From: Nakamurella sp. A5-74
GTDB taxonomy: Bacteria > Actinomycetota > Actinomycetes > Mycobacteriales > Nakamurellaceae
Length of the DNA: 64,000 nucleotides
Reading direction: 5' to 3'
NCBI RefSeq assembly: GCF_040438885.1
Contig: NZ_CP159218.1
Coordinates: forward strand, 4,154,001-4,218,000
Shown: piece after piece, positions 50,849-60,912 of the stretch
Numbering within the stretch: the stretch's first letter is position 1
Layout of the letters: each line of letters begins with the position of its first letter
The notes under the pieces: model-generated
The model's input: the letters and a program-made list of their open reading frames with translations, nothing else
Told to the model about the DNA's origin: nothing
Databases searched by the model: none
Made by a program: the position numbers and the translations under genes

Positions 50849-50860
50849 ACGGCGTCGGAG
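50836..50860. terminator. Bidirectional terminator between MFS and DUF2277 genes
   Basis: CTCCGACGCC (50836-50845) pairs perfectly with GGCGTCGGAG (50851-50860), loop TGAAC, which contains the MFS stop codon. The DUF2277 gene on the other strand ends at 50861. Confidence 0.8.
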
Positions 50861-51151
50861 TCAGCCGGCAACCGTTGCGGGCCGCTCGCCGAACCGCTTG
50901 ATCGAGCGCTCCTTGGCCTTGGTCGCTTCCACCTCGCGGTCCTTCGGCGGGGTGGAGGTGACCAGGTCCTCGAGCAGATGCCCGGTGAGGTGGGCGATCT
51001 CGGACACCGCGTGGTCGAAGGCCTCCTGGTTCGCGGCCGACGGCTTGTTCATGCCGCTGATCTTGCGGACGTACTGCAGCGCGGCAGCCTGGACCTCGTC
51101 CGATGTGGCGTGCGGCTCGAAGTTGTGCAAGGGGCGAATGTTTCGACACAT
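50861..51151 (-). CDS. DUF2277 family protein
   Basis: A 96-residue protein that starts M-C-R-N-I-R-P-L-H-N-F-E-P, the diagnostic beginning of DUF2277, followed by AALQYVRKISGMNKPSAANQEAF and LLEDLVTSTPPKDREVEATKAK. The family is widespread in actinobacteria and has no known function; the conserved Cys-2, Arg and His suggest metal or cofactor binding. The ATG at 51151 is fixed by the conserved N-terminus even though the frame is open upstream. Confidence 0.93.
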   Translation of the reverse strand: MCRNIRPLHNFEPHATSDEVQAAALQYVRKISGMNKPSAANQEAFDHAVSEIAHLTGHLLEDLVTSTPPKDREVEATKAKERSIKRFGERPATVAG

Positions 51152-51419
51152 GCGTCCACTGTGGCACTGCGCGACGGTCCCGTCACCCCTGTCCTCCGCA
51201 ACCGTGCGGAACCGGCCACGGTCAAGCTCAGGAGAACCGGCTCGAACACGACGCTCGGGCGCACCCGCCGCCGAGTGGGCGCGCCGGGCCCGGGATCTGC
51301 AATCGCGCATCGCGACAACCGACATCGGCGACATCCCCGGACCGGCCCGCCAGATCGACGAGCTGCAGGCGGAGCTCAGTCGGGGTCGATGGTCGTCAGC
51401 GACCACCCCACGCCGGTAG
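51150..51419 (+). CDS. Possible small protein (low confidence)
   Basis: The plus-strand frame 51150-51419 ends with a helical-looking segment (RARDLQSRIATTD and ARQIDELQAELSRG) that resembles a short coiled coil. The first half is Arg/Ser-rich and not convincing, and the 3' end overlaps the zinc-ribbon gene by 24 bp. A shorter form starting at an internal GTG is possible. It may be spurious. Confidence 0.25.
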   Translation: MRPLWHCATVPSPLSSATVRNRPRSSSGEPARTRRSGAPAAEWARRARDLQSRIATTDIGDIPGPARQIDELQAELSRGRWSSATTPRR

Positions 51420-51656
51420 GTCCGCGCGGTCGGCGCACCACGGCCAGATCCACGTCGCACCGCAGGCCCGGCACGTCCAGGTGCGGTGCGGGTGGCCGGT
51501 GCACCGGATGCACGGTTCGGAGCCGACCAGGCAGCGCCCGGCGCCGAGGCCGTGGCCGTTCGGGCACCGCAGCGGAGTCAGCTCTATCAACTCGCCGCGC
51601 CGGCCACGGCGGTAGTGCGACGGGGGATGACCTCGCTGATCGTCACCGCCCGCCAT
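51396..51656 (-). CDS. Small zinc-ribbon-like protein (hypothetical)
   Basis: An 86-residue protein with an ordered set of Cys residues: PLRCPNGHGLG, then EPCIRCTGH, TWTCRACGAT and WPWC. This is typical of short actinobacterial zinc-ribbon proteins that begin CPxGH. A TTG ten codons before the first Cys would give a shorter form; the ATG at 51656 has only a weak Shine-Dalgarno. Nucleic-acid or protein binding is possible, function unknown. Confidence 0.6.
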   Translation of the reverse strand: MAGGDDQRGHPPSHYRRGRRGELIELTPLRCPNGHGLGAGRCLVGSEPCIRCTGHPHRTWTCRACGATWIWPWCADRADLPAWGGR

Positions 51657-51697
51657 GAGATCTTTCTAGCACACACGTTCGATTCTGCCGCCGGCGG

Positions 51698-52927
51698 TCA
51701 GCGTCCGAGTTCGTTCCGCCGGCCGGACAGGTGTGCGATCTGGGTCGGGTTGTCCGACAGCTCGATGGCGCGGTCGTAGGCAACCCGCGACAGCTCCTGG
51801 TGACCCAGCCGACGCAACAGATCCGCGCGGGTGGCGTGGAAGGGGTGATAGGCGGCGAGCACCGGCTCGAGCCGGTCGACGACGGCCAGCGCCACCTGGG
51901 GACCGTCCCTCTCGGCGACCGCGACCGCCCGGTTGAGCTCGACGATCGGGGACTTCTCGAGCCGTACCAGCTGGTCGTACAGCGCCACGATCTGGGACCA
52001 GTCGGTGTCCTGGAAGGTCCCAGCGGAGGTGTGCACGGCGTTGATCGCGGCCAGCACCTGGTACCGCCCGGGCGCCTCTCCGGTGGCCAACCGTTCCCGG
52101 ACCAACCGGTGACCTTCGGCGATCAGTTCGGCGTCCCACGAGCTCCTGTCCTGGTGTGCCAGGGTGACCAGCGCGCCGTCGGCAGTCAGCCGCGCGGTGC
52201 GCCGGGAGTCCGTCAGGAGCATCAGCGCCAGCAGCCCGGCGACCTCGCCGTCCGTCGGCAGCAGCGAGCGAACCAGCCGGACGAGCCGGACGGCCTCGGC
52301 GGTCAGCTCGCGGCGGATCGGATCAGTACCGGCACCGCTGGCCAGATATCCCTCGTTGAACACCAGGTACAGCACGGACAGCACGCCGGCCACCCGCTCC
52401 GGGAGATCCTCGGCGCCCGGCACCCGGTACGGAATGCCGGCCGCCCTGATCTTGACCTTGGCGCGGGTGATCCTGCGGCCCATGGCATCCTCCTGAACCA
52501 GGAAGGCGCGGGCTATCTCGGGCACCGTGAGGCCACCGACCATCCGCAGCGTCAGGGCGACGCGCGTCTGCGGCGCCAGCGCCGGATGACAGCAGGTGAA
52601 GATCAGCCGCAGCCGGTCGTCGTCGACGACGCCGGCCGGCTCGGGATGTCCGGTGTCATTCACCTCCCGCGCCTGCCTCTCCTTGGCCGGGCGCGCACTG
52701 TCGCGCCGGATTCGATCGATGGCACTATGAGCGCCGGTGGTCGTCAACCAGGCACCGGGGCTGGGTGGCACACCATCCTCAGGCCAGCGGGCGAGGGCAA
52801 CCGCGAACGCCTCGGCGGCCGCCTCCTCGGCGATGTGCAGGTCACCGAAGCGCCGAGCGAGCGCAGCAACCACCCGCGCCCACTCCTGCCGGTGGACCCG
52901 GGCGATCACCTGCTGCACGTCCGTCAT
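51698..52927 (-). CDS. ECF42-type RNA polymerase sigma factor with C-terminal TPR-like extension
   Basis: A 409-residue protein. The sigma domains occupy residues 1-165: region 2 with FGDLHIAEEAAAEAFAVALARW and region 4 with RLIFTCCHPAL (the ECF42 family mark), then VALTLRMVGGLTVPEIARAFLV. A SnoaL-free, helical extension of about 230 residues follows, with the family's NEGYLA, YDQLVRLEKSPIVELNRAVAV and ADLLRRLG. ECF42 genes pair with DGPF/YciI-like genes, as here (upstream gene, 3 nt apart). They act without a classical anti-sigma factor; the extension is thought to control activity. Confidence 0.93.
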   Translation of the reverse strand: MTDVQQVIARVHRQEWARVVAALARRFGDLHIAEEAAAEAFAVALARWPEDGVPPSPGAWLTTTGAHSAIDRIRRDSARPAKERQAREVNDTGHPEPAGVVDDDRLRLIFTCCHPALAPQTRVALTLRMVGGLTVPEIARAFLVQEDAMGRRITRAKVKIRAAGIPYRVPGAEDLPERVAGVLSVLYLVFNEGYLASGAGTDPIRRELTAEAVRLVRLVRSLLPTDGEVAGLLALMLLTDSRRTARLTADGALVTLAHQDRSSWDAELIAEGHRLVRERLATGEAPGRYQVLAAINAVHTSAGTFQDTDWSQIVALYDQLVRLEKSPIVELNRAVAVAERDGPQVALAVVDRLEPVLAAYHPFHATRADLLRRLGHQELSRVAYDRAIELSDNPTQIAHLSGRRNELGR

Positions 52928-52930
52928 CCG

Positions 52931-53260
52931 TCACTCACCCAGCAACGGACGCACTTCCACCTTGCGATTGCAGTGCAGGGATGCCTCGGTGGCCAGCGCG
53001 AGCGCCACATCGAGGTCCGGCGCCTGGATGATCCAGAAACCGGCCATGAGCTCCTTGGTCTCCACGAACGGTCCGTCCGTCACGAGCCCGGCGGAGTCCC
53101 GGTTGTCGATCGTGGTGGCGGTGTCGGGTCCGCCCAGACCGGCGGCGAACACCCAGTGGCCCTGCGCCTGCAGCCGCTCGTTGAAGACATCGATCGCAGC
53201 CATCTCCTCGGGGGTCCCCGAGTTGGCTCGGTCGTCGATCACGCTGAACAGGTAGTGCAT
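52931..53260 (-). CDS. YciI-like DGPF-domain protein, partner of the ECF42 sigma factor
   Basis: A 109-residue ferredoxin-like-fold protein with the family mark VTDGPFVETKELMAGFWII. It has HYLFSVIDD at the start and a C-terminal VEVRPLL. Strong GAGGAG lies 7 nt before the ATG at 53260. It is three bases upstream of the sigma gene, so the two form one operon. The biochemical role of DGPF proteins is not settled; the gene pairing is the main clue. Confidence 0.93.
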   Translation of the reverse strand: MHYLFSVIDDRANSGTPEEMAAIDVFNERLQAQGHWVFAAGLGGPDTATTIDNRDSAGLVTDGPFVETKELMAGFWIIQAPDLDVALALATEASLHCNRKVEVRPLLGE

Positions 53261-53395
53261 GGCGCATCTCCTCGCGGTCGGGGCCGCCCCGCTGGGCCGC
53301 CACTCACCAGTACCACGAACGAGGATCTCCGGATCCGACATCCCGCACGGAGGAATCTCGCCGCAGTCGCCGACGCACCGGACCGGTCGGGCCGA

Positions 53396-54229
53396 TCAGG
53401 CAGTCGGGTCGTCCATCGCGTCGAGCGTGGCGATGTCGTCCACCGAGATCTCGAAGTCGACGTCGGCGTTCTCGACGATCCGGGACGGGGTGGTCGTCTT
53501 CGGCAGCGGCAGCAGACCCTTGTCGAGCACGTACCGGATCGACAACTGCGCGACGCTCCTGCCGTACTTCCGGGCGAGCGCCTGCAGCTCCGCGTTCTCC
53601 AGCAGACCGCCGGTGGCCAGCGGCGAGTACGCCTCGACTAGGATCTCGTGCTCGGCGCAGAACGCGGTGACCTCGGGCTGGGTGTGGCCGATGAAGTAAC
53701 GGATCTGGTTGGCGTGCGGGACCACGTCAGTGGCCTCGATCAGCGACTCCAGGTCGGGAACTTGAAAGTTCGAGACGCCGATCGACCGCACGGCGCCGGA
53801 GCCGTAGAGCTCCTCGAAGACCTTCCAGACGGCGATGTTGCCCTCGCGGCAGTCCTTGCCGATCTCCGTCCACGGCCACGGCGCGTGGATCAGGTACAGG
53901 TCGATCGCACCCAGATCCAGGTCACCCGTGGTCCTGGCGAACCGCGCGCGGGCCTCGTCGGCGTCCTTGATCTCGGCCGGCAGTTTGGTGGTCACGAAGA
54001 TCTCGTCGCGCGGGATGCCACTGTCACGGACCGCTCGCCCGACGCTCTCCTCGTTGCCGTAGGCCTGCGCGGTGTCGATGTGCCGGTAGCCGGCCGCGAG
54101 CGCGGCGGCCACCGAGTCGTACGTCTCGGGACCGTCCGGGATCTGCCAGGTACCGAAGCCGACCTGCGGGATCTCCACCCCGTTCGACAGGGTGAAGCGG
54201 TCGGTCAGGGCATTCGGAAAAGTGGGCAT
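53396..54229 (-). CDS. Aldo/keto reductase
   Basis: A 277-residue (alpha/beta)8 NADPH-dependent reductase. The catalytic tetrad is visible: D52 and Y57 in HIDTAQAYGNEESVG, K82 in VTTKLPAE, H114 in YLIHAPWPW. The cofactor segments SIGVSNF and the late LPKTTTPSRIVEN are in place. It resembles the AKR5/2,5-diketo-D-gluconate reductase type. The ATG at 54229 is 64 bp after the purA stop on the same strand. Confidence 0.93.
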   Translation of the reverse strand: MPTFPNALTDRFTLSNGVEIPQVGFGTWQIPDGPETYDSVAAALAAGYRHIDTAQAYGNEESVGRAVRDSGIPRDEIFVTTKLPAEIKDADEARARFARTTGDLDLGAIDLYLIHAPWPWTEIGKDCREGNIAVWKVFEELYGSGAVRSIGVSNFQVPDLESLIEATDVVPHANQIRYFIGHTQPEVTAFCAEHEILVEAYSPLATGGLLENAELQALARKYGRSVAQLSIRYVLDKGLLPLPKTTTPSRIVENADVDFEISVDDIATLDAMDDPTA

Positions 54230-54293
54230 GTCAGATCCTCCGTGATCAGTGATGGGCGTCGGCTGTCCTGCCGGTGCCCGAATCCGGCCGGGC

Positions 54294-56354
<2,061 letters not shown>

Positions 56355-56387
56355 TCGCTGCGTTCCGACCTGTCCGGAGCCCGCGCC

Positions 56388-56950
56388 TCAGCCCATCGAC
56401 TTCTTACCGTCGATGGCCTCGCGGATGATGTCGGCGTGACCCGAGTGCTGGGCGAGCTCCGAGACCATGCCCATGAACACCCGACGGTGCTCCGCACGGC
56501 GCCGGGCGGGAACCACGGCGCCGCAGGCAGCGGGTGTGCCTCGTCCAGGTCGACGGTGCGGACCAGCGCATCGGTGCGCTCGGCGACCGCCTGGTAGGCG
56601 GCGACAGTTCCGGCCACTGACTCGTTCTCGAGCAGGGTGAAACTGTCGGACCTGGCGGCCCAGTCGGCCTCGGTCATCTCGTCGAAGCCACGGGACATCG
56701 AGCCCGCCGTTCCCTCGACGAAGTCCATCCAGCTGTTCTCGGTGTCGATGAGGTGCTTGATCACCCCGCCGAGGGTCAACTCGCTGACGGTGCTGCGATG
56801 CCGCGCCTGCTCGTCGCTGATGCCCTCAACGGTGCTCAACAGCAGCCACCGCTGGAACCCCAGGATGTCGAGCAGATCCGCCCGATCCTGCTCGGGCGAC
56901 GCGCCCCCGAACGTTGCACTGGTGTGTTCGGTGCCCGCTGAATCCGACAT
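56388..56950 (-). pseudogene. DinB/DUF664-family gene with a frameshift
   Basis: The first 140 codons read as a DinB-family protein (DRADLLDILGFQRWLLLST, VSELTLGGVIKHLIDTENSWM, VDLDEAHPLPAAPWFP). At about 56515-56480 the frame changes. The expected C-terminal motif SELAQHSGHADIIREAIDG is found in another frame and ends at 56388. In the original frame the tail is Arg/Ser-rich nonsense running to 56306. One or two bases have been lost or gained. It is either a sequencing indel or a recent pseudogene; the intact motif argues for recent damage. Confidence 0.75.
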
Positions 56951-57017
56951 CGGTCCTCCAAAGGTGAGCGTGGTCGCGTGCGCTCAATCTAGGACCGAGG
57001 ACCGACAGTGCGACCGG

Positions 57018-57422
57018 TCAGGGCAGCAGGTCGGTGGGGATCTCCGGGTCCGCGTCCAGCAGCAGTGCGCGGATCCGGGTCACCTCGGCGTCCTCCTCGA
57101 ACAACGTGGCAGCCTGGCCGAGCGCCGAGATCGCCCGCAGGATGCCGCGGTTCGGTTCGTGGCTCCACGGCACCAGGCCTGCACCCTTCCAGCCGTTGCG
57201 CCGCAACGAGTCCAGGCCGCGGTGGTAGCCGGTGCGGGCGTAGGCGTAGCCGGCAACGTCGTCACCTGCGTCGAGGGCCGTCTCGGCGAGGACGGCCCAG
57301 ACCAGGCTGGACGTGGGGTTCGCGCGGGCGACATCTGCCGGGTTCTCGCCGGCCGCCAGCGCTGCGGCCGCCGGGTCCTCGGGCAGACGGATCGGATCGG
57401 GGCCCAGCAGGTTGTGCATCAT
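57018..57422 (-). CDS. DUF3151 family protein
   Basis: A 134-residue actinobacterial protein with the family's ordered segments: LLGPDPIRLPEDPAAAAL, SSLVWAVLAETALDAGDDVAGYAYARTGYHRGLDSLRRNGWKG in outline, and VPWSHEPNRGILRAISAL. The function is unknown; it is restricted to actinobacteria and lies near purA as in mycobacteria. Two adjacent ATGs (57422 and 57419) are possible starts. No secretion signal. The repeat (GGGCCCC)4 lies upstream. Confidence 0.9.
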   Translation of the reverse strand: MMHNLLGPDPIRLPEDPAAAALAAGENPADVARANPTSSLVWAVLAETALDAGDDVAGYAYARTGYHRGLDSLRRNGWKGAGLVPWSHEPNRGILRAISALGQAATLFEEDAEVTRIRALLLDADPEIPTDLLP

Positions 57423-57468
57423 CCGTCCATCCTGCTCGGCCCACCCCGCGCCACGGTCACCGGGACCC

Positions 57469-57496
57469 GGGCCCCGGGCCCCGGGCCCCGGGCCCC
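57469..57496. repeat. Four tandem GGGCCCC units
   Basis: Four perfect copies of the 7-mer (57469-57475, 57476-57482, 57483-57489, 57490-57496). GGGCCC is itself palindromic, so the tract can form cruciforms. It sits in the 121-bp gap between the DUF3151 and WXG100 genes and is a likely slippage site. Confidence 0.85.
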
Positions 57497-57543
57497 GATC
57501 ATCATCAGGTGCTGCCTGCAGCTCCGCCGCCGCCGGGTGGGCG

Positions 57544-57828
57544 TCATCCGAACTGCGCGGCGAGCGCGGCGTCCAGGCTGCGGTAGTGCTCGCCGGCCGA
57601 CCGCACCGCCTGGGCAAGGGATTGCAGGGTCCGCTGCCTGTCGTCCGCGGCGGCGTTCCACCGGGTGAACAGTGCCCGATAGCGCACCAGGGTCTCTGCA
57701 TCCATGTCTGCAGTGCTCCCGACGACCTTCTGCAACTCGGCCAGGTGTTGTTCGATACGGCGCCAACTGGCCACCAGCGCATCCGCGCCGCCGGCCATCG
57801 CGGCGTAGTTCACCGAGATCGCCGTCAT
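57544..57828 (-). CDS. WXG100-like protein, second of a pair
   Basis: A 94-residue, all-helical protein with the WXG100 size and profile: helix 1 (residues about 8-42) with a central Trp in the turn-adjacent segment VASWRRIEQH, then a longer helix 2 (FTRWNAAADDRQRTLQSLAQAVRSAGEHY). The W-x-G is degenerate (SWRR). The ATG overlaps the stop of the upstream WXG100 gene by 4 nt. It probably forms a heterodimer with it and is exported by a type VII system encoded elsewhere, as none is in this window (inference). Confidence 0.75.
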   Translation of the reverse strand: MTAISVNYAAMAGGADALVASWRRIEQHLAELQKVVGSTADMDAETLVRYRALFTRWNAAADDRQRTLQSLAQAVRSAGEHYRSLDAALAAQFG

Positions 57829-58127
57829 CGGTGTGCACCACCCATCGCGCCGGCCAGCGCGGCCTCGGCCGCTGCCATCCGCTGTGCGCTTCCGGTGAGT
57901 GCCGTGCTCTGACCGAGCAGCGCATCCTTCATCGCCGCGACCTGCTCGAGGTGGGCGAGCATGGCGGCGGCGAACCGTGGCGCCGCCTCGGTGGACCGCC
58001 AGCCCGCCTGGATCTGCTCCAGCGTGCGATGCATGGCCTGGATCTCGGCCCCGAGCGCGGCCGCTCCCCGACCGACCTCCGACCCTGCGGCGGCCACCCG
58101 CTGCGTCTCGACCACGAACCCGTTCAT
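57825..58127 (-). CDS. WXG100-family type VII secretion target
   Basis: A 100-residue helical hairpin protein: helix 1 through TQRVAAAGSEVGRGAAALG, then LEQIQAGWRSTEAAPRFAAAML where the GW and the preceding acidic/Gln pattern match the WXG turn, and helix 2 to LTGSAQRMAAAEAAL. Length is exactly in the family range. It overlaps the second WXG100-like gene by 4 nt. No EccA-E or PE/PPE genes are nearby, so this is an orphan pair within the window. Confidence 0.8.
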   Translation of the reverse strand: MNGFVVETQRVAAAGSEVGRGAAALGAEIQAMHRTLEQIQAGWRSTEAAPRFAAAMLAHLEQVAAMKDALLGQSTALTGSAQRMAAAEAALAGAMGGAHR

Positions 58128-58282
58128 CCCTGTGCCCCCTCGGTACAGCGGGATCGGTTCCCGCTCGTCCGAGAAGCTTCGCCCGTGCCGCCGCGCCGGT
58201 CGAGGACAGCATTCCGGGATGTGGACAGCTCCGGGCCTGTGGACAACTCGCCGCGGCTACACAACGGCGAAACGGCGCCCGC

Positions 58283-59581
58283 TCAGGCCGGGGCGAGGAA
58301 GGCAGCCAACGCTGCGACGTACTGCGGCTGATCCAGTGCTCCGCAGACCTCGCGAGCCGAGTGCATGGAGAGCATCGGGGCACCGAAGTCGACGGTGGTG
58401 ATGCCGGTCAGCGCGCCGGTGGTCGGGCCGATCGTCGAGCCGCACGGCAGGTCGGAGCGGGTGACGAAGCGCTGCATCGGCACCCCCGCCTGCTCGCACG
58501 CCAGCGCGAAGGTCGCAGCGCCAGGAGCGTCGGTGGCGTAGCGGAGATTGGTGTTGATCTTCAACACCGGCCCACCGTTGATGGCGATGCGATGCTCGGG
58601 CTCGTGTCGCTCCGAATAGTTCGGATGCGTGGCGTGAGCCATGTCGCCGGACGCCACGACGCTCCGCGCCAGGGCCGTGAGCAGGTCTTCCCGATCGCCG
58701 CCGGCGGCCAGCACGATGCGCTCGAGCACCGCGGGCAGCAGGGTCGATCCGGCGCCGGTTGCCGACGTGCTGCCGACCTCTTCGTGGTCGAACAGCACGA
58801 TCACCCGGGTACCGTCCGCCGTCTCGTCGTCGGCGAGTGAGCACAGCGCCTGCACCGCGGCGTGGCTGGTGGCGAGGTTGTCGAGCCGCCCGGAGGCCAG
58901 CAGATCCTGGTCCCGACCGATCAGCCGCGCCGGCGTCAGATCGAAGGTCATCAGCTCCCACGCGAGCACGTCTGCGGCGTCGACGCCCAGCTGCTCCCCC
59001 AGCCAACCGTCGAACGCGACCGGCGCCGAGCTGCTCCCCCAGTGCGGCGTCAGGTGCTGCTGCGGATTGAGCACCAGCCCGCGGTCGTTGACCCCGCGAT
59101 CCAGGTGCACGGCCAGCTGCGAGACCCGCAGTAGCGGCTCGGCGCAGTGCAACAACTCGGTACGCACGCCGGATCCGTCCCGCACGCTGACCCGACCGGC
59201 CAACCCCAGATCACGATCCAGCCACGAATTGAGCAGCGGACCGCCGTAGACCTCGACACCGAGCATCTCCCACCCGGCACGGCTCACCTCGGGCTGCGGC
59301 TTGATCCGCAGGTTCGGGCTGTCGGTGTGCGCGCCGATCACCCGGAACGAACCAGCACCTCCGCGGGAGTCCCAGGCAATCAACGAACCATCTCGCCGCA
59401 GCAGATACCGGCCCGGCTCCCGCGGAAACCGCCGCGCCTCGTCGATCTCCACATACCCGCTGCGCTGCAACAACTCCGCAGCACTGGCACCGGCATGGAA
59501 CGGCGTCGGCGACGCGTCGAGATACTGCCGCAGCCCCAGGGTCGGGTCGTCGACGATGGCGGCAGAGGCGGCGGCGGTCAT
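58283..59581 (-). CDS. M18 family aminopeptidase
   Basis: A 432-residue zinc aminopeptidase (DAP2/ApeB family). Metal-binding residues are in order: the first His-Asp pair in VIGAHTDSPNLR, an Asp in LASGRLDNLATSHAA, the Glu-Glu pair in FDHEEVGSTS, an Asp in SGDMAHATHPNY, and the last His in SMHSAREVCG. It removes N-terminal acidic or neutral residues in the cytoplasm. Length is normal. The gene stands between the WXG100 pair (155 bp away) and a small divergent gene. Confidence 0.94.
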   Translation of the reverse strand: MTAAASAAIVDDPTLGLRQYLDASPTPFHAGASAAELLQRSGYVEIDEARRFPREPGRYLLRRDGSLIAWDSRGGAGSFRVIGAHTDSPNLRIKPQPEVSRAGWEMLGVEVYGGPLLNSWLDRDLGLAGRVSVRDGSGVRTELLHCAEPLLRVSQLAVHLDRGVNDRGLVLNPQQHLTPHWGSSSAPVAFDGWLGEQLGVDAADVLAWELMTFDLTPARLIGRDQDLLASGRLDNLATSHAAVQALCSLADDETADGTRVIVLFDHEEVGSTSATGAGSTLLPAVLERIVLAAGGDREDLLTALARSVVASGDMAHATHPNYSERHEPEHRIAINGGPVLKINTNLRYATDAPGAATFALACEQAGVPMQRFVTRSDLPCGSTIGPTTGALTGITTVDFGAPMLSMHSAREVCGALDQPQYVAALAAFLAPA

Positions 59582-59680
59582 CCTGCGACTCTAGGACTCT
59601 CCCGGCGCGATGCACGTCGGCCGCTGCGCTTCGGCAACTCCGTGCCCGGCGCATGCCTGCGGTGACATGATCGGCCGGTG

Positions 59681-60019
59681 ATGCGTGCCCAGCCTGTCGA
59701 CACCCGTGATCAGCGGTGGGAGTCAGGCGCGCCTGCCTACCGCGTCTTCTTCTGGTCACGGCCCCGAGGGGTTGGTCCGGACCGGATGTGGCTGTCGGAC
59801 GAGTGGGAGCTCACCGGCGCCGACATCGACCATGTGGTCGCCTGGGTGCACGAGCAAGCCGACGGCCGGCCGGCCAGCCTGTGGGCGGTGACCGGTTCCG
59901 GCGATGACGTCACCCACATCCGCCTGGCGGGCACCGATCCCACCGCGTCCGACGACACCTGGCCGGAGTGGGCGGACGCCGACTGGCCCGGTCGTGCACA
60001 CCCACACCACGACAGCTGA
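59681..60019 (+). CDS. Hypothetical small protein
   Basis: A 112-residue soluble protein. A conserved-looking core (FFWSRPRG, then MWLSDEWELTGADIDHVVAWVHEQADGR in outline, and SLWAVTGSGDD) is rich in Trp and acidic residues. The start is ATG 59681 (GTG 59678 is adjacent). It converges with the short-chain dehydrogenase at 60041. No family recognised. Confidence 0.65.
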   Translation: MRAQPVDTRDQRWESGAPAYRVFFWSRPRGVGPDRMWLSDEWELTGADIDHVVAWVHEQADGRPASLWAVTGSGDDVTHIRLAGTDPTASDDTWPEWADADWPGRAHPHHDS

Positions 60020-60040
60020 CCCGGGGACCTACCGCATCCG

Positions 60041-60811
60041 TCAGGCGGACCGTGTGCTGGTGATCCCGCCGTCGACGGCCAGCTCGGCGCCGTGCAGATA
60101 GGTCGATCCGTCCGACAACAGCCAGACCACCGCCGCGGCGATCTCCTCGGGGGTGCCCGGCCGACCGGCTGGGATGCCGCCGGTCATGGTGGCGATGATG
60201 TCGCCGTCTTCCGCGTTGATCGGGGTACGGGTGGCCCCGGGTGAAACGGTGTTGACCCTGATCCCCCGCGGTCCGAACTCCGCGGCCCAGCTCCGGCCAA
60301 ACTGGATCTCGGCGGCCTTGGTGGCCGAGTACAGGCCGACGAACGGGTGCCCGACGTGCGCCATCCAGGACCCGATGACGACGATCGCGCCGCGGCCGCG
60401 ATCGATCATCGCCGGCACGAGCGCTGCGGTGAGCACGTGCGGTGCGCGGATGTTCACCGCGAGCGTCGCATCGAGATCGTCGTCGGTCAGGGTGAGGCTG
60501 TCGACCGCGGGACACAGCGCAGCGTTGTGGACGACCGCGTCCAGGTTGCCGCCGGCCGCGTCGACCGCGGCCGCAGCGAACGCGCGCAATTCGGCCGGCG
60601 ACCCGGTGAGGTCGGACGGCAGGAACACGGCTCGACCGCCGTCCGCCTCGATCTCGTCCACCACCACCCGGCCGCGCCCGCTGTCCCGACCGGTGACGAC
60701 GACACGCCATCCCTCGGCGGCCAGGGCGCGGGCGGTGGCGGCGCCGATCCCACTGGTGGATCCGGTGATCAGGACGGTCGAAGGGGCGGGCGCGGTGTCG
60801 ATGGAGGTCAT
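60041..60811 (-). CDS. Short-chain dehydrogenase/reductase
   Basis: A 256-residue classical SDR. The cofactor motif TGSTSGIG is at residues 16-23, the NAG-type motif appears as HNAA (about 95-98), and the catalytic S148, Y161 and K165 (YSATK) are present. The conserved PG motif follows (NTVSPGATRTP), and the C-terminal AVDGG is in place. The Arg at 42 near the second strand suggests NADP. The ATG at 60811 fits the family start. It is divergent from the MmyB-like regulator at 60913, its probable controller. Confidence 0.93.
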   Translation of the reverse strand: MTSIDTAPAPSTVLITGSTSGIGAATARALAAEGWRVVVTGRDSGRGRVVVDEIEADGGRAVFLPSDLTGSPAELRAFAAAAVDAAGGNLDAVVHNAALCPAVDSLTLTDDDLDATLAVNIRAPHVLTAALVPAMIDRGRGAIVVIGSWMAHVGHPFVGLYSATKAAEIQFGRSWAAEFGPRGIRVNTVSPGATRTPINAEDGDIIATMTGGIPAGRPGTPEEIAAAVVWLLSDGSTYLHGAELAVDGGITSTRSA

Positions 60812-60842
60812 GCCCACCAGTGCAGCCCACCCGTCGACGGCG

Positions 60843-60864
60843 CACCAGGCCGGGCGGTGCCTGG
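60843..60864. promoter_or_regulatory. Inverted repeat ACCAGGC-N8-GCCTGGT
   Basis: ACCAGGC (60843-60849) and GCCTGGT (60858-60864) are perfect complements with an 8-bp spacer, centred in the 101-bp gap between the SDR gene and the MmyB-like regulator. The ACCAGG word recurs three times beside the other MmyB-like regulator at 49.33 kb. Confidence 0.6.
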
Positions 60865-60912
60865 TCACCGGATGCCCAGGCTGCACCACCCCCTTCCTCC
60901 TACGCTGGAGGA

